Part shown: positions 1 to 10,838 of the stretch, piece by piece | How positions within the stretch are numbered: position 1 is the first letter of the stretch | How the letters are laid out: the number at the start of each line of letters is the position of its first letter | Made by a program: the position numbers and the translations under genes | DNA from: Phnomibacter ginsenosidimutans | Lineage (GTDB): Bacteria; Bacteroidota; Bacteroidia; Chitinophagales; Chitinophagaceae | DNA length: 64,000 nt | Assembly (NCBI RefSeq): GCF_009740285.1 | Contig: NZ_CP046566.1 | Location: 922,501-986,500, forward strand | Reading direction: 5' to 3' | Notes under the pieces: model-generated | What the model was told of the DNA's origin: nothing | The model's database searches: none | Seen by the model: only the letters and a program-made list of their open reading frames with translations

Positions 1-2481
<2,481 letters not shown>

Positions 2482-2533
2482 ATTTTATTCTACTTCTGTG
2501 ATTTACTTATTTTCCAATATGTCACCTTATTTA

Positions 2534-2592
2534 CCCCTCCGACTCCCCTAAAGGGGAGCCTAGGTACCTCCCTTTAGGGAGGCCGGGAGGGT
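2534..2592. repeat. Large imperfect palindrome in the 23S-5S spacer
   Basis: The left arm (CTCCGACTCCCCTAAAGGGG, then GCCTAGGTACC) is an imperfect reverse complement of the right arm (CCTCCCTTTAGGGAGG, then CCGGGAGGG). Each arm also contains its own small palindrome around CCTAAAGGGG or CCCTTTAGGG. The shape resembles an extragenic palindromic (REP-like) unit. It may fold in the pre-rRNA and help processing, or it may be an inserted repeat. Confidence 0.7.
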
Positions 2593-2601
2593 CAAGAGTT
2601 T

Positions 2602-2712
<111 letters not shown>

Positions 2713-2720
2713 TTATTACG

Positions 2721-2753
2721 AAAGGTCTCACAGCAATGTGGGACCTTTTTTAT
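2721..2753 (+). terminator. Rho-independent terminator of the rRNA operon
   Basis: The stem AAAGGTCTCAC / GTGGGACCTTT (11 bp, one G-U) with loop AGCAAT is followed by a T run, directly downstream of 5S. Confidence 0.9.
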
Positions 2754-3023
2754 TGCCCCTGATCCAATACCACAACCCTCTCATACAACCCATCAACTCA
2801 TCAACAACGCAACATGCAACCATTAAACCTTCCACAACTTCAGGGGAGGTAGGCTATTAGTTACTAAATGGAACTAGTACAAAGTCGTAGCAGCTTGTAA
2901 TAGCTGCCGTATCACGACAGTTCTTTCTTTGATAAAATTTTGGAGAGTATACTTACGCTACCATTTGTTTTCAAAGTCACTTGGGCTGATATGAAATAAA
3001 GGTTATTCAACCACGTTTAAAAG
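2754..3023. other. Intergenic stretch without a recognisable gene
   Basis: Between the rRNA terminator and the tRNA-Pro terminator I see only C/A-rich and then AT-rich sequence. A short open frame that begins inside the 5S gene runs into it, but looks non-coding. Confidence 0.6.
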
Positions 3024-3054
3024 AAAAAGAGACTGTCTGTTGACAATCTCTTTT
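3024..3054 (-). terminator. Terminator of tRNA-Pro
   Basis: The hairpin AAAAGAGACTGTC - TGTT - GACAATCTCTTTT lies just beyond the 3' end of the minus-strand tRNA and is followed on that strand by a T-rich run. Confidence 0.75.
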
Positions 3055-3060
3055 CTTTGG

Positions 3061-3134
3061 TCGGGACGACTGGATTCGAACCAGCGACCCCTTGCACCCC
3101 ATGCAAGTGCGCTACCGGGCTGCGCTACGTCCCG
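3061..3134 (-). tRNA. tRNA-Pro(GGG)
   Basis: Reading the minus strand, the 7-bp acceptor stem starts CGGGACG and closes with CGTCCCG plus an A discriminator. The anticodon arm is CTTGC-ATGGGGT-GCAAG, which places GGG at 34-36, and the T-arm has GGTTCGAATCC. The CCA end is not encoded. It is convergent with the rRNA operon and has its own terminator. Confidence 0.95.
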
Positions 3135-3213
3135 AACATTTTCGGGCTGCAAAAATAGCGGTATCAGGTAATGCTGCCAAACTTTAATTGAAGAACAATT
3201 CGTCTTATTTGTG

Positions 3214-4101
3214 ATGAAAAAACAATTGATTTCAGTCTGCTTTTTACTGTCATTTTTGTTGCCTTATGTGTCAATTGCTCAACGTATTGATGTAGATCTT
3301 TTTGCTGGTATATCTAACTATCAGGGCGACTTAAAACCCGCTTTTGTTTCTACTGTTGGTGCGGGTACAGGTGCGGCAGCAATTGTAAAAGTTGGCATCA
3401 ATGATAACCTTTTTGTAAGAGCCGGTTTTTCTTTTGGTTCAGTTTCTGGAAGTGATGCACAAAACAAAGCCAGCTTACAGTTCAGAAACCTCAGTTTCAC
3501 CAGTAGAATACAAGAGTTTAGTGCAGGATTTGAATATCGTTTTTTTAATAGCGATAAGTTAGCATTTCGACCTTATGCATTTGTGGCTGCTGGTATTTTT
3601 CATTTTGATCCTTTTACTTACTACGGTAGTAATAGCACCAAAGTGTATTTGCAACCATTAGGTACAGAGGGGCAGGGATTGGCTGCTTATCCTGACAAGC
3701 AACCATATAAGTTGACTCAATTTTGTATTCCCTATGGCGTTGGTGTAAAATGGCAGCTCAATTGCAATTTGAATATTGGGGTAGAATTTCGACATACAAA
3801 ATTGTTTACAGATTATTTGGATGACGTCAGCACCCGCTATGCAGATGCTAATACATTATTAGCCGGCAGGGGCCCATTGTCAGTAGATTTAGCTTGGCGT
3901 GGCGACGAACTTAATGGTAGTCCGTATCCTGTTGCGAACACAGTGCGAGGCAACCCTGGCGAAAAAGACTGGTATTATTTTGCCGGGCTCACTTTTGGCT
4001 TAAAACTGAATGACTGTAATTCGGGGAGATTTAGTTTGGGCGGTCTCTTTAACCGTAATAAATCTGGGGCTAAAGGGATGGATTGCCCGAAAGTATGGTA
4101 G
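3214..4101 (+). CDS. DUF6089-type outer-membrane beta-barrel protein
   Basis: A secreted protein of 295 residues with signal peptide MKKQLISVCFLLSFLLPYVSIAQ. The mature part opens with IDVDLFAGISNYQGDL and has the alternating aromatic/polar strands of an eight-stranded-type outer-membrane barrel (VRAGFSFGSVSG, LAFRPYAFVAAGIFHF, LNIGVEFRHTKLFTDYLDDV). The pattern matches the DUF6089 family of Bacteroidota. GTG at 3211 is in frame just before ATG 3214; I prefer the ATG because it starts a clean signal peptide. The function is unknown beyond a probable outer-membrane location. It stands alone between tRNA-Pro and the TraB/GumN gene. Confidence 0.85.
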   Translation: MKKQLISVCFLLSFLLPYVSIAQRIDVDLFAGISNYQGDLKPAFVSTVGAGTGAAAIVKVGINDNLFVRAGFSFGSVSGSDAQNKASLQFRNLSFTSRIQEFSAGFEYRFFNSDKLAFRPYAFVAAGIFHFDPFTYYGSNSTKVYLQPLGTEGQGLAAYPDKQPYKLTQFCIPYGVGVKWQLNCNLNIGVEFRHTKLFTDYLDDVSTRYADANTLLAGRGPLSVDLAWRGDELNGSPYPVANTVRGNPGEKDWYYFAGLTFGLKLNDCNSGRFSLGGLFNRNKSGAKGMDCPKVW

Positions 4102-4274
4102 GGGTAAAAAAGAAAAGGAGGCTAGACAGCCCCCATTTTCAAAACCCTAAACCCTTAAACAGTGGTGAAAGTACAAAGTCCGTGCCAAAAATGCTATACC
4201 ATCTACTTAATAAATTTATTTTTTAAAACCAGAGGCTTAATTTCAGTTAACCTGTTGACAATATGATAGTTACC

Positions 4275-5192
4275 ATGAAAAAAGTATGGTCTTCTTTAAT
4301 TTTTATAGGTGTTTGTTTAGGAATTTCTGCTTGCCATGCACAAAAGCCAATTCCTACAGCAGCAACCAATGAAACCCTGCTTTGGCGTATTTCAGGCAAT
4401 GGGTTGCAAAAGCCGTCCTATTTGTTTGGTACCATGCATATCATGTGTGCCAATGATGCAATTGTGTCGCCACAATTGAAGGGCATCTTAGATAGTGTTC
4501 AGCAAGTTTATTTCGAAGTTGACCTCGACAATATGGTGGAGATGATTACATCTATGAAAGCCATGGCCATGAAAGATGGCAAAAGTATCCGCGATTATTT
4601 GACACAGGAGGAATACGATCGGGTAGCGGCCTATTTCAAAGGAAAAAGCCCGTTACCTTTTAAAGTATTGGAAATGTACAAGCCGCTATTGTTGAGTGCC
4701 ATGATTGCAGAACAGTCGATGAAATGCGAGGCCACCAACGGCATGGAAATGATGATACTGGCAGAAGTGGCGAAAAGAAAGAAGGAAGTAAAGGGATTGG
4801 AAACTATGGCTTATCAAGCTGGATTATTCGACAGCATTCCTTATGAAGTACAGGCCAAAGAACTGCTGAAAGCGATAGACAGCGCCGGAAGTAATAAAGA
4901 TGATGTAAGTGAATTACTCAATGCCTACACACAACAAAACTTATCACAAATACTGGCGCTGACCCTAAAGGAAGAGGGTAGTATGGAAGGCAATCTTGAT
5001 CTGTTGCTCTTTGGCCGCAACCGAAACTGGGTGCAACAAATGCCCGCCATCATGAAACAATCAGGCAATTTATTTGCCGTAGGCGCCGGGCATTTACCTG
5101 GCGATAATGGTGTTATCCAACTACTAAAAAATGCTGGGTACACACTAACACCACTACTCAATGAAATGAAACCAGTTGCTACTGCCAAATAA
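4275..5192 (+). CDS. TraB/GumN family lipoprotein
   Basis: A protein of about 305 residues. The signal sequence ends in a lipobox (GISAC), so it is probably a lipoprotein. The family hallmarks are FGTMHIMC near the start of the mature part (the GTMH/GxxH motif of the Tiki/TraB fold), the mid-region METMAYQAGLFDSI-like helix (LETMAYQAGLFDSIP), and the C-terminal FAVGAGHLPGDNGVIQLL. Tiki/TraB proteins are related to metalloproteases, but the substrate of bacterial GumN-type members is not established. ATG 4263 is also in frame; ATG 4275 (MKKVW) begins the more typical signal peptide. A bidirectional terminator follows. Confidence 0.88.
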   Translation: MKKVWSSLIFIGVCLGISACHAQKPIPTAATNETLLWRISGNGLQKPSYLFGTMHIMCANDAIVSPQLKGILDSVQQVYFEVDLDNMVEMITSMKAMAMKDGKSIRDYLTQEEYDRVAAYFKGKSPLPFKVLEMYKPLLLSAMIAEQSMKCEATNGMEMMILAEVAKRKKEVKGLETMAYQAGLFDSIPYEVQAKELLKAIDSAGSNKDDVSELLNAYTQQNLSQILALTLKEEGSMEGNLDLLLFGRNRNWVQQMPAIMKQSGNLFAVGAGHLPGDNGVIQLLKNAGYTLTPLLNEMKPVATAK

Positions 5193-5193
5193 G

Positions 5194-5227
5194 AAAAGCC
5201 CGGAGGAGTAAATCCTGCCGGGCTTTT
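5194..5227. terminator. Bidirectional terminator between the TraB/GumN gene and ndk
   Basis: The stem AAAAGCCCGG / CCGGGCTTTT flanks a 14-nt loop. A-rich and T-rich sides serve the two convergent genes. Confidence 0.85.
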
Positions 5228-5249
5228 TATTGATTATCGTTTTTCTAGA

Positions 5250-5666
5250 TTAAAAACGTTCGAAAGCAGAGAAGAAGAAGTTGCCTTCGATGGCAGCATT
5301 CTCATCGCTATCGCTACCGTGTACAGCGTTTTCGCCTACGCTGCGGGCAAAACGCTTACGGATGGTACCTTCTTCAGCGTTAGCAGGGTTGGTAGCACCA
5401 ATGAGTGTACGAAAATCAGCTACTGCATTTTCTTTTTCCAGAATAGCGGCTACAATGGGGCCGCTGCTCATGAACTCAGTCAGTTCGCCAAAGAAAGGAC
5501 GCTCTTTATGTACGGCATAAAACTCACCAGCCTTTTCGATGCTGAGGCGGGTTTGCTTCATGGCCACGATTTTAAAACCAGCTTTGATAATTTGGTCCAG
5601 GATGGCACCTGCATGACCATCGGCCATTGCATCGGGCTTAATCATGGTGAAAGTACGATTACTCAT
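5250..5666 (-). CDS. ndk: Nucleoside diphosphate kinase
   Basis: Transfers the gamma-phosphate of ATP to nucleoside diphosphates in the cytosol through a phospho-histidine. At 138 residues it has family length. It begins with the nucleotide-binding [10 protein letters not shown] and carries the signature [18 protein letters not shown] and then [10 protein letters not shown] with the catalytic His near residue 116. The promoter-like TACCTTTG lies 19 nt upstream of the start codon. It is convergent with the TraB/GumN gene and separated from mgtE by about 80 nt. Confidence 0.97.
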   Translation of the reverse strand: MSNRTFTMIKPDAMADGHAGAILDQIIKAGFKIVAMKQTRLSIEKAGEFYAVHKERPFFGELTEFMSSGPIVAAILEKENAVADFRTLIGATNPANAEEGTIRKRFARSVGENAVHGSDSDENAAIEGNFFFSAFERF

Positions 5667-5685
5667 AGTGTTGCATTTTGAGGCG

Positions 5686-5693
5686 CAAAGGTA
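5686..5693 (-). promoter_or_regulatory. Promoter -7 element of ndk
   Basis: The minus strand reads TACCTTTG, a perfect match to the Bacteroidota -7 consensus TAnnTTTG, 19 nt before the ndk ATG. Confidence 0.55.
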
Positions 5694-5747
5694 AGCGCCA
5701 CCAGCACTGCTGCGAAAGGAATCTGGTATTTTCTGCGTTAAAAAAAG

Positions 5748-7154
5748 CTAGAGCAGAATGCCCTGCAAAAAGAGGTAGGCCACGGAAAAATAAATGACCA
5801 ATCCTGTTACATCTACCAGTGTGGCTACAAATGGGGCAGAACTCACCGCAGGGTCGGCGCCCAGTTTTTTCAAAGCCAATGGCAGCATGGAGCCGCTGAG
5901 TGTGCCCCACAATACAATGCCCAGTAAGGTAAACCCAACTGTAAGCCCCACCAGGTGGTAGTGATCGCCGTACACATTGGGGAAAATAGAATGCCACACC
6001 AATATGCGGAAATAACCAACCACGCCCAGCACCGTACCCAACATGAGGCCACTTAAAATTTCACGTTTGAATACCCGCCACCAGTCGGTGATGGCCACAT
6101 CACCAGTGGCCAATGCCTGAATGATGAGGGTACTGGCCTGACTGCCGGTATTGCCACCACTACTGATGATAAGAGGAATGAATAATGCTAATACAACAGC
6201 CTTCGCTATTTCTTCTTCAAAGTATTGCATCACCGATGCCGTGAGCATTTCGCCCAAAAACAAAATCACCAGCCAACCTACCCGCTTTTGAAACAGCTTC
6301 CACACTGAGGTATCGAGGTAGGGTTCATCCAAGGCCTCGGTACCACCAATTTTTTGCATGTCTTCGCTGTATTCTTCGGTGGCTACCCAAAGAATATCAT
6401 CGATGGTAACAATGCCGAGCAGCTTTTCCGTTTTGCTCACCACCGGCAGGGCTACGCGGTTGTTCATTTTAAACACATCCGAAGCCACTTCCTGGTCATC
6501 ATCGGCATGCAATACAATCACACGGCCATCAATGAGTTCATTGATTTTTTTATCGGGAGAAGATAAAATGATGTCCCTGATTTTGATGTCGTCAACAAGA
6601 TTACCGTCTTCATCAATTACATAAATCACATCAATGGTTTCAGAGTCTTTGCCGAAACGACGGATGAGTTCAATGGATTCAGCAACGGTATTGTGTTCGT
6701 AAACCCACACATAGTCGGGCGTCATCAAACGGCCCACACTATTTTCCGGATAGCCAAGTAAACTGAGGGTGGTTTTGCGTTCCTCAGGATTTAGCAATTT
6801 GATGAGTTCCCGCACCACACTGCTGGGCAGTTCTTCCAAAAAGTCGGTACGGTCATCAGCACTCAGTTCGTTCAGCAGCTCGGCTGTTTTAAAGGGCGGA
6901 AGCTCGGTAATGATGCGTTTTTGCTCGGCGAGGTCAAGAATTTTGAACACACTGGCCGCCCGGTGAATGGAAAGGCTGGCAATAATTTGTGCTTCATATT
7001 CTTCATACGCATACACCAGGTTAGCCACGTCGCTGATGTTCTGATCATTCAGAAAATCGGCGATGGCCAGCTTGTCCGCTTCCGCTATCAATGCTTCAAA
7101 TTGTTCATTGATGGTGAGGGCTTGTTCCAGTTCCTGCTGCAGCTCTTCCGACAT
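5748..7154 (-). CDS. mgtE: Magnesium transporter MgtE
   Basis: An Mg2+ channel/transporter of 468 residues. The N-terminal superhelical MgtE_N domain covers about residues 35-135 (ELNELSADDRTDFLEELPS-like repeats). A CBS pair follows at about 140-265 (RLMTPDYVWV, VIVLHADDDQEVASDVFKMN), which senses cytosolic Mg2+. The C-terminal membrane domain at about 290-468 carries GGNTGSQASTLIIQALATGD and the pore-side ADPAVSSAPFVATLVDVTGL. Length and domain order are normal. It precedes ndk on the same strand but probably has its own promoter. Confidence 0.97.
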   Translation of the reverse strand: MSEELQQELEQALTINEQFEALIAEADKLAIADFLNDQNISDVANLVYAYEEYEAQIIASLSIHRAASVFKILDLAEQKRIITELPPFKTAELLNELSADDRTDFLEELPSSVVRELIKLLNPEERKTTLSLLGYPENSVGRLMTPDYVWVYEHNTVAESIELIRRFGKDSETIDVIYVIDEDGNLVDDIKIRDIILSSPDKKINELIDGRVIVLHADDDQEVASDVFKMNNRVALPVVSKTEKLLGIVTIDDILWVATEEYSEDMQKIGGTEALDEPYLDTSVWKLFQKRVGWLVILFLGEMLTASVMQYFEEEIAKAVVLALFIPLIISSGGNTGSQASTLIIQALATGDVAITDWWRVFKREILSGLMLGTVLGVVGYFRILVWHSIFPNVYGDHYHLVGLTVGFTLLGIVLWGTLSGSMLPLALKKLGADPAVSSAPFVATLVDVTGLVIYFSVAYLFLQGILL

Positions 7155-7213
7155 GCGATAAAGTTAACTGTTGGGTGGGCAAACTAAGTCAAAAAATGGC
7201 AGTGCCAACCGAA

Positions 7214-8033
7214 TCACGACAATTTAATCTTGCGTATCCAGCAATGGGAAAAAGGCGAAAAATCAGGCAAAGTTTGATGCCCTTCAAACAACGCAAAACA
7301 AGTGCTGCCGCTGCCACTCATGGCGGCATACACCGCTTGGTTCGTGTAGGCGTAATGCACAATTTCGGCAACGGTAGGATGCGCCATTCCTACTGCTTTT
7401 TCAAAATCATTTTTCACTACAGGCTTCCATTCTTTTACAGGAAGCGTAGCTATTTCTTGTAAAGAAAATGCCGGTTGTTGTGGAGTAATTTGCTTGAAAG
7501 CCCAACCGGTATTGACATGTATACCCGGATTGATGAGCACCAACTGATACCCACTCAACGGCAACGACAAGGGTTCCATCATTTCGCCACGGCTCCAGGC
7601 AAAACAGGGTTGGTTCACAATAAAAAACGGACAATCGCTGCCGAGTTGTAACGCCATCTCAATGAGCTGCGATTGACTGAACCCGAGCCCGAATTTTTTA
7701 TTGAGCAACAGGAGTGTATGAGCCCCATCGCTTGCTGCCGCCGCCGAGCCCGGCACCCATGGGAATGGTTTTGTGCAAATGCATTTTTACCAGAGGCAAA
7801 TCCGGATGAATGGACCGCACCAATTGCAATGCTTTCACACAAAGATTATTGCTGCTGTCGCCATCAATGGAAAGGCCGGTTTGCACAAATGCATCCTCGT
7901 GGTGTTGTACTACTTCGAGTACATCATGCACCGGTACGGGGTAAAATACCGTTTCTAAATCATGATATCCATCTTCCCGCTTTCGCACAATATTGAGGCC
8001 AATATTGATTTTGCAATTGGGAAAAATAACCAT
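7214..8033 (-). pseudogene. ispE: 4-diphosphocytidyl-2-C-methyl-D-erythritol kinase, frameshifted
   Basis: IspE phosphorylates CDP-methylerythritol in the non-mevalonate isoprenoid pathway (GHMP kinase fold). The N-terminal half (MVIFPNCKINIGLNIVRKRE...DGYHDLETVFYPV) and the ATP-binding IPMGAGLGGGS are in one frame; the continuation SDGAHTLLLLNKKFGLG is in another. The break is an extra base in the TT at 7732-7733 (AGCAAGCGAT on the coding strand instead of AGCAGCGAT). Removing it restores a 272-residue protein with GGGSSDGAH. IspE is normally essential where this pathway is the only isoprenoid route, so an assembly error is likely. It lies upstream of mgtE and downstream of the DUF151 gene. 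Confidence 0.9.
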
Positions 8034-8061
8034 GCGGTATTGCTATAAAATGAGGTAAAAA

Positions 8062-8673
8062 TTAGCGACCGGTTTTCCGGTTGTTGATTTCGTTGCGAAT
8101 GGCAGCAGCTTTGATGTAATCTTCAATGGCTACCATCTCGTCGAGCAGTTCTTGCAACTGCTGTACCGACATGCGGCTGTAATCATCGCCTTCTACCGGC
8201 ACAGGTTCTTCTTCTTCCTTGGCGGCTTTTTTTTTTTGCTGCCACTGGTAGTGGTAGAAGTGCCTTCTACATGCAAGCTGGCTTCTTCAATAATGTGGTT
8301 GTAGGTATAAATGGGGCAACCAAAGCGTACCGCCAATGCCAATGCATCGCTGGTACGGCTGTCTATTTCAATGGTATCGTTGGCGGTATTGCACACCAGC
8401 TTAGGAATAGAAAATGCCTTCCTGCAAATCAGAGATGATAATTTCCTGCAGCTCAATATTGAAAGCCAGCATGAAATTTTTCATGAGGTCATGCGTCAAC
8501 GGACGGCTGGGTTGAATGTGTTCCAATACTACCGCAATGGCTTGTGCTTCAAAACCACCAATCACAATAGGAATGCGACGGGTACCATTCACTTCGCCCA
8601 ACACCACGGCATACGAATGCGTGTTGGTGATGCTGTGCGAAAGCGCTACTATTTCCAGTTCTATCTTGTGCAT
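8062..8673 (-). pseudogene. DUF151 bifunctional nuclease-family protein with UVR motif, two frameshifts
   Basis: The N-terminal DUF151 domain (MHKIELEIVALSHSITNTHS, then IPIVIGGFEAQAIAV, RPLTHDLMKNFM, ISDLQEGIFYS) breaks at 8404-8405, where an extra base turns YSKLVC into a stop. The reading resumes as KLVCNTANDTIEIDSRTSDA and LALAVRFGCPIYTYNHII. A second break occurs at an 11-base poly-A (coding strand) at 8227-8237. After correction to 12 A, the protein continues AAKEEEEPVPVEGDDYSRM and ends with a UvrB/UvrC-type helix pair (VQQLQELLDEMVAIEDYIKA, AAIRNEINNRKTGR). The corrected product is 203 residues. The promoter-like TATTTTTG is 8 nt before the start. Confidence 0.88.
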
Positions 8674-8681
8674 GATCGGGG

Positions 8682-8689
8682 CAAAAATA
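8682..8689 (-). promoter_or_regulatory. Promoter -7 element of the DUF151 gene
   Basis: The minus strand reads TATTTTTG, matching TAnnTTTG, only 8 nt before the ATG. This implies a very short or absent 5' leader. Confidence 0.5.
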
Positions 8690-8750
8690 CATGAAATGCC
8701 CTTTAGATAATGCCATGGCCGACTGTGCTACTCCACTTTTACCCAACAAA

Positions 8751-8778
8751 AAAAGCCACACCCGCAGGTGTGACTTTT
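8751..8778 (-). terminator. Terminator of etfA
   Basis: On the minus strand the stem AAAAGTCACACC / GGTGTGGCTTTT (12 bp, one G-U) with a 4-nt loop is followed by a T run, shortly after the etfA stop codon. Confidence 0.85.
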
Positions 8779-8799
8779 CTAACCAAAATCCGAAAGGCA

Positions 8800-9765
8800 T
8801 TAGGCAATGCCCTTCAGCTTCTTCACGGCTTCTGTGAGTTTGGGTACTACCTCAAAGGCATCGCCCACAATTCCGTAATCCGCTGCTTTGAAGAAAGGTG
8901 CTTCCGGATCTTTATTGATAACTACAATGGTTTTGCTACGGTTGACACCTGCGAGGTGCTGAATGGCACCACTGATACCGATGGCCACATACAGGTTGGG
9001 GGCAATGGCGCCACCGGTTTGGCCCACATGCTCGTGGTGCGGACGCCAGTGTGCATCGGCTACCGGGCGGCTACAAGCGGTTGAAGCACCCATGGCTTTG
9101 GCCAGGTCTTCTACCAGTCCCCAGTTTTCGGGGCCCTTCAAGCCACGACCACCACTAACTACCAGTTCCGCTTCGCCCAAGGGCACAGTGCCGGTTACTT
9201 TCTCTACAGCGGTTACTTTAATTTTTCCGCCATCGGCAGGCAGGCTTACAGCAGCTACTGCTGCAGTACCTCCTGTGGCATGAATGCCAAACGCGTTGGG
9301 GCTGAGGGCAATGATTTTTACATCCGTCAGCAGTTGCACATTGGCGTACGCCTTGGCGCTAAAAACGTTTTTCTTTACCACAAAACCATTGCTGGTATCG
9401 GGCAGGGCAATGGCGCCGCTCACCAAACCTGCTTTGAGGTTGGCACTGAGGCGGGGTGCTACGGCTTTACCGCTGGTGTTGCTGCTGAATACAATCACTT
9501 TGGCGCCGGCCTGCGTAGCAAATGCCGCAATGGCCTTAGTATACACCTGTGCATCAAACTGGTTGAATGCGGCGTTAGCATCGTGGTGTACTTTGCTGAC
9601 ACCATAGTTGCCCAGTGCTTCGAGGGAAGCATTGTCTACAGCGCCGAGTACAACTGCTTCGGCAGTGGTACCAAGTTGGGCAGCCAGTTTGCTGCCATAG
9701 CTCAGCGCTTCGAAAGTGGATTTTTTTATTTGACCATCGGCCTGATCGGCGAATATGAGTACCAT
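8800..9765 (-). CDS. etfA: Electron transfer flavoprotein, alpha subunit
   Basis: The FAD-carrying subunit of the heterodimeric flavoprotein that passes electrons from acyl-CoA dehydrogenases to the quinone pool. At 321 residues it has family length. The N-terminal alpha/beta domain (MVLIFADQADGQIKKSTFEA) is followed by the FAD domain with VVSGGRGLKGPENW near 202-215, GQTGGAIAPNLYVAIGISGA near 248-267 and INKDPEAPFFKAADYGIVGD. The partner etfB lies upstream on the same strand but is separated by an unusual 221-nt gap that contains a terminator-like hairpin. Confidence 0.97.
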   Translation of the reverse strand: MVLIFADQADGQIKKSTFEALSYGSKLAAQLGTTAEAVVLGAVDNASLEALGNYGVSKVHHDANAAFNQFDAQVYTKAIAAFATQAGAKVIVFSSNTSGKAVAPRLSANLKAGLVSGAIALPDTSNGFVVKKNVFSAKAYANVQLLTDVKIIALSPNAFGIHATGGTAAVAAVSLPADGGKIKVTAVEKVTGTVPLGEAELVVSGGRGLKGPENWGLVEDLAKAMGASTACSRPVADAHWRPHHEHVGQTGGAIAPNLYVAIGISGAIQHLAGVNRSKTIVVINKDPEAPFFKAADYGIVGDAFEVVPKLTEAVKKLKGIA

Positions 9766-9771
9766 AGGATA

Positions 9772-9806
9772 ATTTGAAAATTTGAGAATTTGGAAATTTG
9801 AAAATG
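9772..9806. repeat. Low-complexity AATTTGAAA repeat upstream of etfA
   Basis: About five degenerate tandem copies of AAATTTG(A/G) (AATTTGAAAATTTGAGAATT and onward) fill the leader of etfA. Similar simple intergenic repeats are common in Bacteroidota; no function is evident. Confidence 0.6.
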
Positions 9807-9946
9807 CAGTGTGATGAAATTGAATATTGTGTTGAGTACGGTTGAAATAGTTGAAGGGAGTGACACAACTTGGTTCAATAGAGCTTCAGTAGCTGGCTAA
9901 CCCTTGTATTTATATTTCATTTTTGTGTGATGAAAAGAGTTTCTCA

Positions 9947-9988
9947 AAAGCCCCTTTAGGTCCCGATAGCAATCGGGATGGGGTTTTT
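9947..9988 (-). terminator. Terminator of etfB with embedded palindrome
   Basis: On the minus strand, straight after the etfB stop, an outer stem AAAACCCC / GGGGCTTTT encloses the palindrome TCCCGATTGCTATCGGGA. The side downstream in the minus direction ends in T residues. The inner unit (9961-9978) is nearly identical to the palindrome at 32592-32609. Confidence 0.7.
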
Positions 9989-10730
9989 ATATCACTTTCG
10001 CTTCTTCGTGCAGCAAGCGGATGAGCTCTTCGGGGGTATCGGCAGATACAAGCTTCACACCACTTTTTGCCGGCGGCATTTCGAAAGACACCACACTGGT
10101 GAGGGCTTCTACCGCCACAGGTTCTTTTACTGCCAATGGCTTGGTGCGGGCACCCATAATGCCTTTCATATTGGGAATGCGCTGTTCGGCCATTCCTTTC
10201 TGGCAGCTTACTACCAGCGGCAATGAGGTTTCCAATTTTTCTTCGCCACCTTCAATTTCACGGGTGAGGCTGGCGGTACCAGCGGCGATGTCGAGTTTGG
10301 TGGCCAGGCTCACAAAGGGCAGGTTGAGTAGTTCAGCTACCATGCCGCCAATGCTGCTGCCGTTGTAGTCTATGGTTTCTTTACCGGCGAGTACGAGGTC
10401 GTAACCACCATCGGTGGCAACCGCAGCTATCTGGCTGGCAATGTAAAAGCTGTCGCTGCTTTCGGCGTTTACCCGAATGGCATCGTCGCCGCCAATGGCC
10501 AGTGCCTTGCGCATGATGGGCTCGGCATCGGCCGCACCAACTGTGAGCAGGGTAACATGGCTGGCTACACCAGCTTCTTTCAACTCGAGGGCACGCACCA
10601 AGGCATACCATTCGTCGTAAGGATTCACAATAAACTGCACCCCGGCATCAGCAAACTTCGTGTTGTTGTCGGTGAAGGCTATTTTTGCCGTGGTGTCAGG
10701 TGTTTTACTGATACAAACCAGAATTTTCAT
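9987..10730 (-). CDS. etfB: Electron transfer flavoprotein, beta subunit
   Basis: The AMP-binding subunit of the EtfAB flavoprotein. At 247 residues it has family length. It opens with MKILVCISKTPDTTAKIAFT and has VNPYDEWYALVRALELKEAG, VTLLTVGAADAEPIMRKALA and LAGKETIDYNGSSIGGMVAE, which form the nucleotide pocket. The C-terminal arm ends EEAKVI. A TATATTTG promoter element sits 48 nt upstream. Although it precedes etfA on the same strand, a hairpin follows its stop codon, so EtfA and EtfB may not come from one simple transcript. Confidence 0.97.
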   Translation of the reverse strand: MKILVCISKTPDTTAKIAFTDNNTKFADAGVQFIVNPYDEWYALVRALELKEAGVASHVTLLTVGAADAEPIMRKALAIGGDDAIRVNAESSDSFYIASQIAAVATDGGYDLVLAGKETIDYNGSSIGGMVAELLNLPFVSLATKLDIAAGTASLTREIEGGEEKLETSLPLVVSCQKGMAEQRIPNMKGIMGARTKPLAVKEPVAVEALTSVVSFEMPPAKSGVKLVSADTPEELIRLLHEEAKVI

Positions 10731-10778
10731 ATGGCTAAATGATTGATTAGAAAAAATGGTTGTTTATGCAACTATTTA

Positions 10779-10786
10779 CAAATATA
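10779..10786 (-). promoter_or_regulatory. Promoter -7 element of etfB
   Basis: The minus strand reads TATATTTG, an exact TAnnTTTG match, 48 nt before the etfB start. Confidence 0.55.
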
Positions 10787-10838
10787 GCGGAGCAAGGTTG
10801 ACATGTTCTGCAATTTTGGAGAAATTTTTACCAGCAAC

